A DNA stretch of 41,572 bases from Rikenellaceae bacterium (GCA_021201795.1 JAJQEF010000049.1:1-41572), one strand, 5' to 3'; positions 1-10,381 are shown, counted from the stretch's first letter. The notes: generated by a model from the sequence alone, not told the origin. Numbers and translations are program-made.

Positions 1-75
1 GCAGGGACGGCAGTATATTTAAAGAGACTGCAAGAGGACGTTCCTGCGCTGTTTAAGGGAAACATTATCGGTTAA
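1..75 (+). CDS. 3' end of an unidentified gene (partial)
   Basis: An open frame runs in from the window edge and stops at TAA 73-75. It encodes 24 residues ending in VPALFKGNIIG. The codon use looks like real coding sequence, and the stop lies just before a hairpin. The fragment is too short to assign a family. The gene converges on the V-ATPase operon and probably shares its terminator. Confidence 0.45.
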   Translation, partial: AGTAVYLKRLQEDVPALFKGNIIG

Positions 76-84
76 AAGTAAGGC

Positions 85-114
85 AAAAAAAAGCAGGGAC
101 AATGAATGCCCTGC
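85..114 (-). terminator. Rho-independent terminator of the V-ATPase operon
   Basis: GCAGGG (93-98) pairs with CCCTGC (109-114) around a 10-nt loop. On the minus strand the hairpin is followed by eight T residues (85-92 are all A on the plus strand). It lies 30 nt past the stop of the last V-ATPase gene. It may also stop the plus-strand gene that ends at 75. Confidence 0.75.
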
Positions 115-143
115 TATCTCTGAATTACATTATTTACGTTTAA

Positions 144-596
<453 letters not shown>

Positions 597-608
597 TTAA
601 ATTTTTAG

Positions 609-2441
609 TTAAACATTATTATTATTTTTCTCTTTTTTCAACGGATTATACGGCCTTCCACCGTCAACGAACCCGGCGTTGTTGTAAAATTCCACGAATG
701 TCAGACGAAGCGGGTGCACGAATGCACTGAGCGAGGCCATGAAGATCGTGAGCCCCTGTCCGAATACGATTATAAATACCGTCACCAGCTGGCTGACAAC
801 AGGGATACCCAAAGTGTCCCCAATCTCCAGTCCGAGTTTGTTGAACACCAGCGCAAGGATACCTCCGGACAAACCGAGTGCGAATAGCCTTATATAAGAC
901 AATACGTCGCTCAGCAATCCCGTAACATTGTTATAAGTGTTCCATAAACCGGAACCGAAGTTCACGAATATATTTTTTCCCGGCGAATTCAGGAATAACA
1001 TCAGAACCAGCCCTACACCCATTAGTATCCAGAAGGGAACGGATGATGTACCAAAGTTTGTGATACCGAGATTCGGCAGCAGGAATGCGGCAAGACCAGA
1101 TAGTATGATTATGACCCACCCCAGCAGCCCCAGCGAATATCTGAATCCCCGGTATTTAGTCGTGAATATTATGTTCAGGATCATAGCATATAGGATATGG
1201 AATATTCCCACACCTATGGCAAGCATAAACATATTATCCGCGGTAAGGAAATAATCCCTGTAATTGGCGAATATTCCAAGTTCCGGAAGCACCACACCGA
1301 ACATATTGCCGGAAATAAATCCGAAAAATATGGTCGAGAAACCGCAGTACATCACCAACTTTGCGAACGGTTTATATTTTCCCGGAAGTTTTGCAAGTCC
1401 GATCAGGGCTGCGATAACGTACAACACGCCAACCCCGGCATCCGCAAGGCAGAATCCGAAAAATATCATATAGAATGGCGCAAAGTAAGGCGTAAGGTCA
1501 GCAGTTCCGTATTTAGGAAGCGAATAAAGATTGCCGATAACCTCGAATAGCCTCGCAAAACGGTTGTTTCTCAGAAGCACCGGTGGGTCGTCATGTTCCT
1601 GCGGTTCATCCTTAACGGCAAACACGGAAGCTTTTTCTATCAACGAATCCACCCTTCCCTGTTCTTCCACCGGACTCCATCCCTCAAGTATTACAAGTGT
1701 ATCCTCTGCTGCCTTCGTAGCAGTCGTAGCCGCCTGGCTCAGGTGAAGGTTTTCCTTCCATTCCTGCTGGAGAACCTTCATTTCATCCAGATTGCCCGAG
1801 GCACGGAGAAGTATGTCATTCTGAGCTTTTATTTCAGCTTCTATCCTGGCAAGAAGCACTTCCTTTTCTTCAACCGTTTCATCCGGCGCCTTGACTTCGA
1901 TAGCATCGATACGTACAGGCTCACCTTCCCTGCCTACGACAACGAAGTAAGTGTTGCCACCGACGGTATTTATCTCCTCTACTATGTACTCCTGCTGCCA
2001 CTGCGGAAGAATTTTCCGGAATTCGTTTGCAGGTTTGGTAAAGAAATGAAGATCGACATTATCGTTCTTTAGCCAGATCAATGTCGCAGGCGAGAAGTCT
2101 CCCCACGGCGCTGTATCTTTTATCTCTTTTTCGAGGCGCGCCTGTTCCGAACCAAGGCGGTTAAGTTCCTCGGTCGCTCCGGTATATTTATGCAGGGCCT
2201 CTTCTGCAGAAGAATACGGGATAACTTCAACTCCTTCATCCTTTTCTTTGGCAAGTTTAGACAGGGCATCGACAGTCTTATTCATCTGTTCTATGGAAGA
2301 GACCATTTGCCGTTCTTTATCGTCAGGTTCCCAATCCTTTATGGTTATATCCACCATGCCCAGTTCCTGTAGTTTTTCCAGGAAACTTTCATACTCCTTA
2401 TGGTAGAGCACGAAAGAGTATTTTACCATAGGTACTATCAT
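609..2441 (-). CDS. atpI: V-type ATPase subunit I (membrane stator, a-subunit homologue)
   Basis: A 610-residue subunit I, normal in length for bacterial V-ATPases. Residues 1 to about 310 are soluble, charged and partly coiled-coil, and form the peripheral-stalk arm. Residues from about 318 to 590 hold a series of hydrophobic helices. The segment LSYIRLFALGL contains Arg518, matching the essential arginine that faces the glutamate of the proteolipid ring in this family. The start codon overlaps the stop of subunit D by 4 nt (2438-2441), so translation is probably coupled. The gene is intact. Confidence 0.93.
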   Translation of the reverse strand: MIVPMVKYSFVLYHKEYESFLEKLQELGMVDITIKDWEPDDKERQMVSSIEQMNKTVDALSKLAKEKDEGVEVIPYSSAEEALHKYTGATEELNRLGSEQARLEKEIKDTAPWGDFSPATLIWLKNDNVDLHFFTKPANEFRKILPQWQQEYIVEEINTVGGNTYFVVVGREGEPVRIDAIEVKAPDETVEEKEVLLARIEAEIKAQNDILLRASGNLDEMKVLQQEWKENLHLSQAATTATKAAEDTLVILEGWSPVEEQGRVDSLIEKASVFAVKDEPQEHDDPPVLLRNNRFARLFEVIGNLYSLPKYGTADLTPYFAPFYMIFFGFCLADAGVGVLYVIAALIGLAKLPGKYKPFAKLVMYCGFSTIFFGFISGNMFGVVLPELGIFANYRDYFLTADNMFMLAIGVGIFHILYAMILNIIFTTKYRGFRYSLGLLGWVIIILSGLAAFLLPNLGITNFGTSSVPFWILMGVGLVLMLFLNSPGKNIFVNFGSGLWNTYNNVTGLLSDVLSYIRLFALGLSGGILALVFNKLGLEIGDTLGIPVVSQLVTVFIIVFGQGLTIFMASLSAFVHPLRLTFVEFYNNAGFVDGGRPYNPLKKEKNNNNV

Positions 2442-3040
2442 ACGCTGTCCTCCTGATTTTGCTGGCGTGATTTTACGATTTTCTGTGAAGATTTGGAGAG
2501 ATTCTCCTCATCCTCCAAGAACCGTTTAATCTTCCTTATGGCGTCCTGGTACCCGGGTATCTGGACTTTTTCGTAAAGGTTCACCTTCTGCGTGGTTTTC
2601 TTGCGCGCATAATCGAGAAGCTCCATCTTTTTGTTGAAGAATTCTCGTTCCAAACCAAGCTTGGCGATTCTTTTCATTAAGTCTACTCCTTCCGGTATCC
2701 ACACCGGCGAACTGAAAAGATCGTAAGGTTTTTCCTCGAAGATTATATTCTCGAGGACCGGTATCCTCACGCCTGCTATCTTGGACACATTAAATTCCAC
2801 ATCCTTCACGCTGATAAGGTCCTTATCGAATTCTCCCCATAAAGCTGCCATATAATCGTATTCCGCGGCAAGCTGATCGACTTTGCCGGAATACTGCGAC
2901 GCTTCGTCCCGCGCCTTTTTGACTTCCAGCCTCAACGCAGACTCCTTGCTCTTTATAGTGGGCAGGGCTCTCTGGCGCATCTTCAGCTGTTTGTCCATGT
3001 CGTTCAGGGACGTCTTGTTATATTGAAACTTTATAGCCAT
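2438..3040 (-). CDS. atpD: V-type ATPase subunit D (central rotor shaft)
   Basis: A 200-residue, highly charged, mostly helical protein beginning MAIKFQYNKTSLN. This is the subunit D pattern of a long antiparallel coiled coil that turns inside the A3B3 head, like F-ATPase gamma. Coiled-coil segments cover about residues 10-70 and 120-195. It lies 11 nt after subunit B and overlaps subunit I by 4 nt. In most V-ATPases subunit D binds subunit F, but no F gene is visible here. Confidence 0.9.
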   Translation of the reverse strand: MAIKFQYNKTSLNDMDKQLKMRQRALPTIKSKESALRLEVKKARDEASQYSGKVDQLAAEYDYMAALWGEFDKDLISVKDVEFNVSKIAGVRIPVLENIIFEEKPYDLFSSPVWIPEGVDLMKRIAKLGLEREFFNKKMELLDYARKKTTQKVNLYEKVQIPGYQDAIRKIKRFLEDEENLSKSSQKIVKSRQQNQEDSV

Positions 3041-3051
3041 TATCGAATATT

Positions 3052-4377
3052 TTACTGATTTGCAGGCCAGTATTTCTGTGTGAACTCGTCTTTGATCGCG
3101 ACTTCAGCTTTAGAAAAATATCTGGCGAACAGTTCCCACGCAGTATCGAGCATCTGAGTGATCTCAATGTTTACATCGATAGCAAGCAGATGTTCCGAAT
3201 AATCTTTAGCAAACGCAAGAGTTCTTTCGTCGTAGTCCGTCAGGTCGAAGCCATTTTCGAGTTTAGTTCTCGCATTAGCCGCATCGGCATACAGACGCAC
3301 GGCGGCATTCATCACCTGAGGATGATCCTCGCGCGTTTTCTTCCCTATAACCAGCTGTTTCAGACGCGACAGGCTTCGGAACGGATCGACGATAACTTTT
3401 CCCGTTTCGCTATCATTACGGAGGAACAACTGTCCTTCCGTGATATATCCTGTGTTATCCGGTATTGCGTGGGTAATATCTCCACCATTAAGAGTCGTTA
3501 CGGCAATCAATGTTATCGAACCTCCGTTTGGAAGCTGCACCGCTTTTTCGTAAATTCTCGCAAGATCGGAATAGAGCGATCCGGGCATACTGTCCTTAGA
3601 CGGTATCTGGTCCATACGATTCGATACGATGGCAAGAGCATCCGCATACAGGGTCATGTCCGTAAGAAGAACAAGGACCTTCTCGCCTTTGTCCACCGCA
3701 AAATATTCCGCTGCAGTAAGCGCCATATCCGGGACAAGAAGCCGTTCCACCGGAGGATTCTCCGTGGTATTCACAAAACTGACGATACGGTCGAGCGCAC
3801 CTGCGTTCTCGAAGACGTTCTTGAAGAACAGGAAGTCGTCGTTCGTAAGCCCCATACCTCCGAGGATAATTTTATCCGCTTTGGCTCTCAGCGCCACCAT
3901 CGCCATAACCTGATTATAAGGCTGGTCAGGATCGGCGAAGAACGGAATTTTCTGTCCGGTCACAATGGTGTTGTTAAGGTCGATACCTGCTATACCGGTA
4001 GCGATTAGCTCAGACGGCTGTTTGCGCCTGAACGGATTCACCGTAGGACCTCCGATCTCGCGCTCCTCTCCGGTAAGTTCCGCACCTCCGTACAGAGGTT
4101 CGCCGTATGCATTGAAGAACCGTCCGGCAAGGTCGTCGCTTACCCTCAGTGTAGGGGGCGCTCCGTGAAACACCACTTCGGAGTTCGTCGCGATATTCTC
4201 AGTCCCGGAGAACACCTGAAGAGTCACGGTATCGCCGTTGAGTTTAACGACCTGCGCAAGTTTACCCCCCACGGTCGCAAGCTCGTCGTTACCAACACCT
4301 TTGGCCCTGAGCGTCACGGTAGCCTTGGTTATATTGTCTATTTTAGTATATATCTTTTGAAAAGCCTTTGTTTCCAT
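3052..4377 (-). CDS. atpB: V-type ATPase subunit B (non-catalytic head subunit)
   Basis: A 441-residue member of the V/A-type B subunit family. It has an N-terminal beta-barrel (about residues 1-75) and a nucleotide-binding-like domain that lacks a true P-loop; the segment IVTGQKIPFFADPD sits where the Walker A loop would be. PSKDSMPGSLYSDLA and an arginine-rich C-terminal half are also typical. Three B subunits alternate with three A subunits in the catalytic head. The gene lies 12 nt after subunit A. Confidence 0.95.
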   Translation of the reverse strand: METKAFQKIYTKIDNITKATVTLRAKGVGNDELATVGGKLAQVVKLNGDTVTLQVFSGTENIATNSEVVFHGAPPTLRVSDDLAGRFFNAYGEPLYGGAELTGEEREIGGPTVNPFRRKQPSELIATGIAGIDLNNTIVTGQKIPFFADPDQPYNQVMAMVALRAKADKIILGGMGLTNDDFLFFKNVFENAGALDRIVSFVNTTENPPVERLLVPDMALTAAEYFAVDKGEKVLVLLTDMTLYADALAIVSNRMDQIPSKDSMPGSLYSDLARIYEKAVQLPNGGSITLIAVTTLNGGDITHAIPDNTGYITEGQLFLRNDSETGKVIVDPFRSLSRLKQLVIGKKTREDHPQVMNAAVRLYADAANARTKLENGFDLTDYDERTLAFAKDYSEHLLAIDVNIEITQMLDTAWELFARYFSKAEVAIKDEFTQKYWPANQ

Positions 4378-4389
4378 ATAAAGGTAATT

Positions 4390-6150
4390 TTAGTCATTCA
4401 CAACTTTTTCGGCAACCGCCTTTTCTATCTGCTCCCTGTAGCTTTCAAATTTGTCGCTCTTGAACTCGGAGTAATTCATCTGCTTGAATATATTTATGAG
4501 ATTCTTGAAGAATGACGAGCAGTCCTCGAATCCTGCATAATCATATTCTTTCTCGCAGATGTCCAACAGCATGTTGAACATATACTTCTGTCTCTCCATC
4601 GGAGTATTTCCGTCGATGCTGTCGAACGCATCTTGTTGAAGAAAGACGAAGTCGATAAGTTCCGACTTCCAGAAACGGTCGTGATATTCTATCGGAACAC
4701 CGTCGTCACCGAGGATATTGATCTGCTCCGCAGCTTCCTTACCTCTTTTTACGACAGTCTTACCCTTCATTACCCGTCCGACCCAGTCTTTTTCCACGGA
4801 CTCGTCGAGGCATTCGATTATCTCATCGTAATCGAGGTATTTGGAGTAGCTGTCTATCGGGTCGATCGCCGGGTAGCGTTTGCTGTCCGCACGCTGTTGT
4901 GAGAGGGCGTAGAAGCACCTCGCAGCCTTCTGTGTGGATTCCGTCACAGGCTCCTTGAGGTTACCTCCGGCAGGCGATACCGTTCCAAGGAATGTAACCG
5001 AACCGGTTTCTCCGTTGTTAAGGTAAACCAATCCCGCGCGGGCGTAGAAGTTAGATATGGTAGCGGACAGATCCATAGGGAACGCATCCTGTCCGGGAAG
5101 TTCTTCCAGCCTGTTCGCCATCTCGCGAAGAGCCTGAGCCCAACGCGAAGTGGAATCGGCAAGGATAAGTACTTTCAGTCCCATCGCACGGTAATATTCT
5201 CCTATGGTCATTCCCGTATAAACCGATGCCTCACGCGATGCTACAGGCATATTAGATGTATTACATATTATAGTTGTACGCTCCATAAGTTTACGTCCGG
5301 TACGCGGATCCTCGAGATGTGGGAACTCGGCGAATATTTCCACAACCTCATTCGCACGCTCACCACAGGCAATCATAATTATAATATCTGCTTCCGCCTG
5401 TTTGGATATGGCATGCTGCAATACGGTCTTACCGGCACCGAACGGTCCTGGAATAAAGCCTGTACCACCTTCCGCAAGCGGATTGAAGGTATCGATAGGG
5501 CGTACGCCTGTCTCCATTATCCTGTTAGGACGCGGTTTATTTTTATATGCCGTGATCGGTATTTTCACCGGCCAGCGCTGGATCATCGACACATTGAGTC
5601 TATCTCCTTTGCTGTCGGTCAGGACAGCAATAGTATCGGTAACTTTGTATTTACCTGCGGCGGCGACACTTTCGACAGTGTATTCGTCCGCGAATGAAAA
5701 CGGCACCATGATTTTGTGTGGCATACTGACTTCCTTTACTTCACCCAACCAGTCGCCTGCAACCACATTGTCGCCTGATTTTGCCAGAGGGGTGAAATCC
5801 CATTCACCGCTGAAATCAAGCGGTTCGGTGCGCGAACCTCTTTCGATAAACAACGTATCCATTTTTTCAAGGTCGTTCTGAAGCCCATCGTAGTTCCTCG
5901 ACAGGATTCCGGGCCCGAGCGTAACCTCGAGCATATGCCCTTCGAACTCCACTTCGTCACCCACCTTCATCCCGCGGGTAGAGTCGAACACCTGGATAAA
6001 GACATTCTCTCCCGTTACTTTGATAACTTCGGACATGATCTCCAAACCATCGACCTTTATGTGGCAGATTTCATTCTGCCCTACCGGTCCGTCCACTTTT
6101 ACGGTAACCAGATTGGCTGTTATACCGCTTATTAGTCCTTTGGTTTTCAT
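4390..6150 (-). CDS. atpA: V-type ATPase subunit A (catalytic)
   Basis: A 586-residue catalytic subunit. The Walker A motif GPFGAGKT is at residues 235-242, and the catalytic glutamate lies in ACGERANEVVE (Glu264). The non-homologous insert typical of V-type A subunits lies between the N-terminal barrel and the ATPase core (about residues 110-190). PSATISNFYARAG-like B/A contact segments follow. It hydrolyses or makes ATP in the A3B3 head. The start ATG (6148-6150) lies 17 nt after the DUF2764 gene in an unbroken minus-strand operon. Confidence 0.96.
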   Translation of the reverse strand: MKTKGLISGITANLVTVKVDGPVGQNEICHIKVDGLEIMSEVIKVTGENVFIQVFDSTRGMKVGDEVEFEGHMLEVTLGPGILSRNYDGLQNDLEKMDTLFIERGSRTEPLDFSGEWDFTPLAKSGDNVVAGDWLGEVKEVSMPHKIMVPFSFADEYTVESVAAAGKYKVTDTIAVLTDSKGDRLNVSMIQRWPVKIPITAYKNKPRPNRIMETGVRPIDTFNPLAEGGTGFIPGPFGAGKTVLQHAISKQAEADIIIMIACGERANEVVEIFAEFPHLEDPRTGRKLMERTTIICNTSNMPVASREASVYTGMTIGEYYRAMGLKVLILADSTSRWAQALREMANRLEELPGQDAFPMDLSATISNFYARAGLVYLNNGETGSVTFLGTVSPAGGNLKEPVTESTQKAARCFYALSQQRADSKRYPAIDPIDSYSKYLDYDEIIECLDESVEKDWVGRVMKGKTVVKRGKEAAEQINILGDDGVPIEYHDRFWKSELIDFVFLQQDAFDSIDGNTPMERQKYMFNMLLDICEKEYDYAGFEDCSSFFKNLINIFKQMNYSEFKSDKFESYREQIEKAVAEKVVND

Positions 6151-6167
6151 TTTATTTCATTTATTTA

Positions 6168-7055
6168 TTATTCAATTTCAGTATTGCGGGCCCTCGGATT
6201 TCCAACCTGGAACACGGATTGTACCAGTAAATTCTTATCCGATACTTCCGCTACCATCTTACGGAACATCTCTTCTCCGGTCCGTCTGTCTAACGTCAGC
6301 CATCTGTCGATAATATTGACCTTCGCACAATATGCTAATATCACCTCCATATCGAAATAATGCTGCTCGGCGAACCGATCCGCCATATCCCATTTCAGAA
6401 GATCAAGTTTACGTTCTTTCTCCAGAATATTAGATTCTTCGAGAATACCCACAAGCCTGTCCATGTAATCCACCTCGTTCCTTATACCGAAGTCCGGCGC
6501 GGAACTTCTTGCCAAGGAGGAAATTATATCGGCATCCCCAACCAGTTCTGCTCCAATGTCTCTTCCCATCCGTCTGGCAGTAAATGCAGCAGTTATATTG
6601 CGGAGCTCCATATCGAACCCGTACCACTTGCGCAGGAAACGACACTCCGAAGACATGCAATGCTCGTAATAAGCACGCCACAAAGCTCTCTCTATCGGTT
6701 TCTCCGTATCTATCGACGGATCGGTATCGATATATTTTATTTCCTTCACCACAGAGCGGTAGGTTGCGATCACTGTCGTCAGATAATCCGGAAGTTCTTC
6801 AGGGGCTTCGATCTCGGCCTGCAATTCTTCACGGGAGAAGAATCCGAGCCTACTGAAAGCATCCCTTCCCGAATAGAGGGCGATAATATTGAGTATATCG
6901 TAATAGGTGTAAAAGTCGCGCATATATTTCGCGTCCACGGGAGAAAGATTCTCGTATATGTCGTCGCGTATCGCTACGGCATCGAAACCTTTAGCACCGG
7001 TATCGAAATCATACTCCTTCAGTCCTCCTATTATGAAATAATATTTACCAGCCAT
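6168..7055 (-). CDS. DUF2764 protein of the V-ATPase operon (probable subunit C stand-in)
   Basis: A 295-residue soluble protein beginning MAGKYYFIIGGLKEYDF. I recognise the DUF2764 family, which lies in V-ATPase operons of Bacteroidota between subunits E and A. It is rich in aromatic and acidic residues, mostly helical in appearance, and has no membrane segment or nucleotide motif. In other bacterial V-ATPases this slot holds subunit C, the funnel that joins shaft D to the proteolipid ring, so a C-like role is inferred from position and not from sequence. It lies 6 nt after subunit E. Confidence 0.85.
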   Translation of the reverse strand: MAGKYYFIIGGLKEYDFDTGAKGFDAVAIRDDIYENLSPVDAKYMRDFYTYYDILNIIALYSGRDAFSRLGFFSREELQAEIEAPEELPDYLTTVIATYRSVVKEIKYIDTDPSIDTEKPIERALWRAYYEHCMSSECRFLRKWYGFDMELRNITAAFTARRMGRDIGAELVGDADIISSLARSSAPDFGIRNEVDYMDRLVGILEESNILEKERKLDLLKWDMADRFAEQHYFDMEVILAYCAKVNIIDRWLTLDRRTGEEMFRKMVAEVSDKNLLVQSVFQVGNPRARNTEIE

Positions 7056-7061
7056 AGATTT

Positions 7062-7676
7062 TTATTTTTCTTCGCTGAAAATAAGCTTCGCTACTTTAGG
7101 ACGCACAAATTCTTTAAATAGCGCATCGAAATCCGCATCCGAGAAACTGATATAATAACCTCCGTCTTTCGGAGCTACACGGAATCCGGATTTGACACCC
7201 TTATCGAGCTTTATTTCAAAACCGTCTCCGAGTGCCGAACCAACTTCTTTATTAAGTTCTTTTTCGAATGCCGCATCAGTATCGGCAGGGAGAACTATAT
7301 CCAGTTTGTTACCTTCGTTTTCATTCCAGTTTTTCGCAAGCGCGATTATGACTTCCTTAATGAAAGATTTATCTCCCACCGTATCTTTCACCGCCGGGGA
7401 TATTTTTTCCGCTACTATAAGACGCTCTATCTGCTGTTTCAGGATGCCTATCATCTGCTTTGAAGCAAGCGTTATTTCTGTTTCCGTGTTGCGTTTCAAA
7501 TCTTCAGCGTCTTTTTCGGCATTGCGCTTCAACGCCTCAGCATCATCCTTAGCTTTTTTGATTATCGCTTCAGCTTCCTTTCTGGCATTTGCGACAAGTT
7601 CTTCCGCTTCGCTGCGGCCCTTTGCCAAACCCTCCTCATAAAGTTTCTGAGTGAGTTGTTGAAGTTTGTTATCCAT
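7062..7676 (-). CDS. atpE: V-type ATPase subunit E (peripheral stalk)
   Basis: A 204-residue protein. Residues 1 to about 95 are a charged Ala/Lys/Glu-rich coiled coil (AEELVANARKEAEAIIKKAK), followed by a compact C-terminal domain. This is the layout of V-type subunit E, the peripheral stalk that holds the head still. Its usual partner, subunit G/H, has no gene here, so E may pair with itself or with a protein encoded elsewhere. It is the first ATPase gene of the operon, 25 nt after the DUF4301 gene. Confidence 0.85.
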   Translation of the reverse strand: MDNKLQQLTQKLYEEGLAKGRSEAEELVANARKEAEAIIKKAKDDAEALKRNAEKDAEDLKRNTETEITLASKQMIGILKQQIERLIVAEKISPAVKDTVGDKSFIKEVIIALAKNWNENEGNKLDIVLPADTDAAFEKELNKEVGSALGDGFEIKLDKGVKSGFRVAPKDGGYYISFSDADFDALFKEFVRPKVAKLIFSEEK

Positions 7677-7701
7677 AATATTTTTTGTTTTTCGATTATT
7701 C

Positions 7702-9162
7702 TTACTGGTGCTGCGGCCTTAGAAGGTCGTTAACGGTTTTCACCGGACTGAACGTAGATATCGGCACTTCGACGAACACAGTATTCCATCCCGCCATAGA
7801 ACCGTTCCATAATCCCGGCAATTCCTGTGCCTTTAGTTTGCGTCCGCTTTTCGATTTTTCCGAAATAAATCCTGTCCCCGGATCGACGAAGTTGCGAAGA
7901 TCGAATTTTTCGCCTTGAAAATCCCTTACCCCGCAAACGATATCGACCGGATTAAAGTGTGTAGCCTTACGCATAATATCCATATTCTCCGGATCAATCT
8001 GTGCGGATTCCGCAATCTGGAGAGACCTGTCCCCATCTTCGCACTTAACCCAAAACGGACCTCCGCCGGGTTCGCCTTCATTCTTAACCATTCCGCACAC
8101 GCGTACTGGACGGTTAAGCACAGTCATTAAAAGTGCAGCCTTCTCCTTATTGGTTTTTTTTGCAAAACCGGGTCTGAAATTATACGACAAGTCTTCCCTT
8201 ATAAATTCTTCTATTTCTTCCAGAAGCGGCTCGTTCGCTCCGCATTTCAAGGCATATATGTATTCGGAACATCTTTGCTGTAATTGCAGAAGAAGTTCCG
8301 CCATAGCTTTCTTGTAAAGAACCGTATCTTGTTTCAAATGGTCCGGAACGACATTGTCAACTGTTTTTATAAATATGACATCGGCATCGATATCATTAAG
8401 GTTTTCAAGCAAAGCGCCGTGCCCGGCAGGGCGGAAGAGCAATGAACCGTCGTTATCGCGGAACGGCTGATTTTCCATATCCACCGCAATAGTATCAGTA
8501 GAAGGTTTCTGGATCGAAAAAGACACATCATATTTTACTCCGTATTTTTTTTCGAATACCGGAACGGTTTCCGCAATGTTTTTCTCGAAAATTTCCAGAT
8601 GCTCCGGCGAAACTGTAAAATGTATCCTCGCAATATTCCCTGTAGAAACACCGTAAAGAGCGGCTTCCACAAGATGTTCCTGAACGGAAGTGCGGTTATC
8701 GTCTTCGTATTTATGAAACAGAAGCAATCCTTTCGGCAGATTACCGTAATTGAGCCCGTTTTCCAGAATAAAAGATACTACCTTCTTAGGATCACCGGTA
8801 TCGATGCCTGCTTCCTCAAGCAATGTACAAAATGCAAATTTCCCCAGGTTATCCATTAATTTCTTCGCTGCGTCGTTCATTATTCCCGTATTAAGAAACT
8901 CGTATAAATCCTTAAACATACGTGTAGCGGCACCGGACGCCGGGACGAATTTAACAATATCCTTTTTCTTCCGTTTATCGTAATTTTCCGCCATCAATTT
9001 CACATCCTCTTCGGAGAAATTAACTATCCCATCACCAACCGTAGCTGCACCGGATATTTTAAGAAACGGGAAACCGCTTTCAAAATTCTCTATCTGTGTA
9101 TTTATTTTTTCAATTGATATCCCTTTCTCCTTGATCTGGAGAATATCTTTTTCACTGAACAT
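7702..9162 (-). CDS. DUF4301 family protein
   Basis: A 486-residue protein that I recognise as DUF4301, a family found mainly in Bacteroidota. The segment FVPASGAATRMFK (near residue 90) looks like the glycine-rich nucleotide loop of nucleotidyltransferases, and RPAGHGALLENLND (near 245) also fits a nucleotide-sugar-transferase-like fold, but the reaction is unknown. There is no signal peptide or membrane helix. It ends 25 nt before subunit E with no hairpin between, so it is probably the first gene of the V-ATPase transcript. The 229 nt upstream (9163-9391) are very AT-rich and hold no gene that I can see. Confidence 0.8.
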   Translation of the reverse strand: MFSEKDILQIKEKGISIEKINTQIENFESGFPFLKISGAATVGDGIVNFSEEDVKLMAENYDKRKKKDIVKFVPASGAATRMFKDLYEFLNTGIMNDAAKKLMDNLGKFAFCTLLEEAGIDTGDPKKVVSFILENGLNYGNLPKGLLLFHKYEDDNRTSVQEHLVEAALYGVSTGNIARIHFTVSPEHLEIFEKNIAETVPVFEKKYGVKYDVSFSIQKPSTDTIAVDMENQPFRDNDGSLLFRPAGHGALLENLNDIDADVIFIKTVDNVVPDHLKQDTVLYKKAMAELLLQLQQRCSEYIYALKCGANEPLLEEIEEFIREDLSYNFRPGFAKKTNKEKAALLMTVLNRPVRVCGMVKNEGEPGGGPFWVKCEDGDRSLQIAESAQIDPENMDIMRKATHFNPVDIVCGVRDFQGEKFDLRNFVDPGTGFISEKSKSGRKLKAQELPGLWNGSMAGWNTVFVEVPISTFSPVKTVNDLLRPQHQ

Positions 9163-9391
9163 AACCTATTATTTTTATTTTTGGATTTGAATGCACAAGT
9201 TAACATTAATATTTAATATTTCCGAGTCAAACTATTTAATTAATCAAATTTTAACAATTTAATTAATTTTGTAACATCCCGTATAAAATGATATTGGCAA
9301 ATTTCAGAAAATAAAGTCAAATAAATTATCCCAAAATGGTTATTTTCTGGTCATAATCTCTCATTATGCTGTAAAACATAAGTTTTCAAGC

Positions 9392-10381
9392 CTATTTCAG
9401 CTCGTTTCTGTAAGTCTCGATATCCTTTTCGAGCTTCTTGTAAAGAAAACAGGTTTTATAATTCGTATTCTCGTTCAAAAGATCCTTGACATTGCGCAGG
9501 GAGTTGTTATAGTTACTCAATTCATTCCTAAGGGCCTGCCCCCGACGGTCGCTGTTATTTATTATATTGTTCGATAATTCCCTTAATTTATCGCACACGT
9601 TCTGAAGAAGAACAACAACTACGTTATCCTTTAGTGTATGTCCCTGCATGAAGAGATAGACATTCTCTTTGGTAACTCCTTTCTCATGCAGTTTTCTCTG
9701 GAAGGCAGGAAGTTCCCGAAGCCAGTCCGAATTATGTTTTTCCAATGTCTTGAGTTTTTTCTCCGTCTGCCTCGTCAGCCACGCAAGAGTATTAGCTCCG
9801 TTATCGCGCAGGTCGACGTAATGAAGACGAACGATATTCCGGAAGTCCGCAAGCGTGAAACTTTTCTGCGAACTCTTCTGTGCAGAAAACGCATACCATA
9901 CGAACAACGGATAAATTATCCGGGAATATCCGCGCATGAATTCTTCGAAATCGAAAATATTCGTATCATTCTTGGTAGCCCGTACACATAACCGCCTCAA
10001 CGATGGCGGATAACACAAATAATTTTCCGTGGCATAAGTGTAGGTCTGAAAAAGATATTTGGTATTATTTACCAAACGGGACTGTTCGTTGAAATTTCCG
10101 AACAGATAATCGAAGTCGCTGTCAACGCACAAGATCATATTCTCCCCCACATTGGGGATCATGGACATCACTACCTTTTTGCCTTTGGCAAGATCGCCAC
10201 GTACCGGAACGCTTATCTCAAATTTTACGCGTTCATCCTCGAATTCATCGAATATACACCTCCAGAACGATATATCGTCGTATCCTTCAACGAACACCCT
10301 TACAAGTTTATATTTCTTCCCCCTCAGTTTGGCTGAAGCATCGAAATATTTTGAAGAAACAGCCTCCGTTAATTTTGTCAT
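9392..10381 (-). CDS. DUF4435 (TOPRIM-like) protein, partner of the upstream ATPase
   Basis: A 329-residue protein. The N-terminal half has the TOPRIM metal site expected for DUF4435: VFVEGYDD gives Glu32 and ILCVDSDFD gives the DxD pair Asp87 and Asp89. The C-terminal half is helical and charged. TOPRIM domains of this kind occur in OLD-family nucleases and in AriB of the PARIS anti-phage system. The start codon overlaps the ATPase stop as ATGA (10378-10381), so the two proteins are made together. Metal-dependent cleavage of DNA or RNA is inferred from the retained acidic residues. The gene ends in TAG. Confidence 0.8.
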   Translation of the reverse strand: MTKLTEAVSSKYFDASAKLRGKKYKLVRVFVEGYDDISFWRCIFDEFEDERVKFEISVPVRGDLAKGKKVVMSMIPNVGENMILCVDSDFDYLFGNFNEQSRLVNNTKYLFQTYTYATENYLCYPPSLRRLCVRATKNDTNIFDFEEFMRGYSRIIYPLFVWYAFSAQKSSQKSFTLADFRNIVRLHYVDLRDNGANTLAWLTRQTEKKLKTLEKHNSDWLRELPAFQRKLHEKGVTKENVYLFMQGHTLKDNVVVVLLQNVCDKLRELSNNIINNSDRRGQALRNELSNYNNSLRNVKDLLNENTNYKTCFLYKKLEKDIETYRNELK

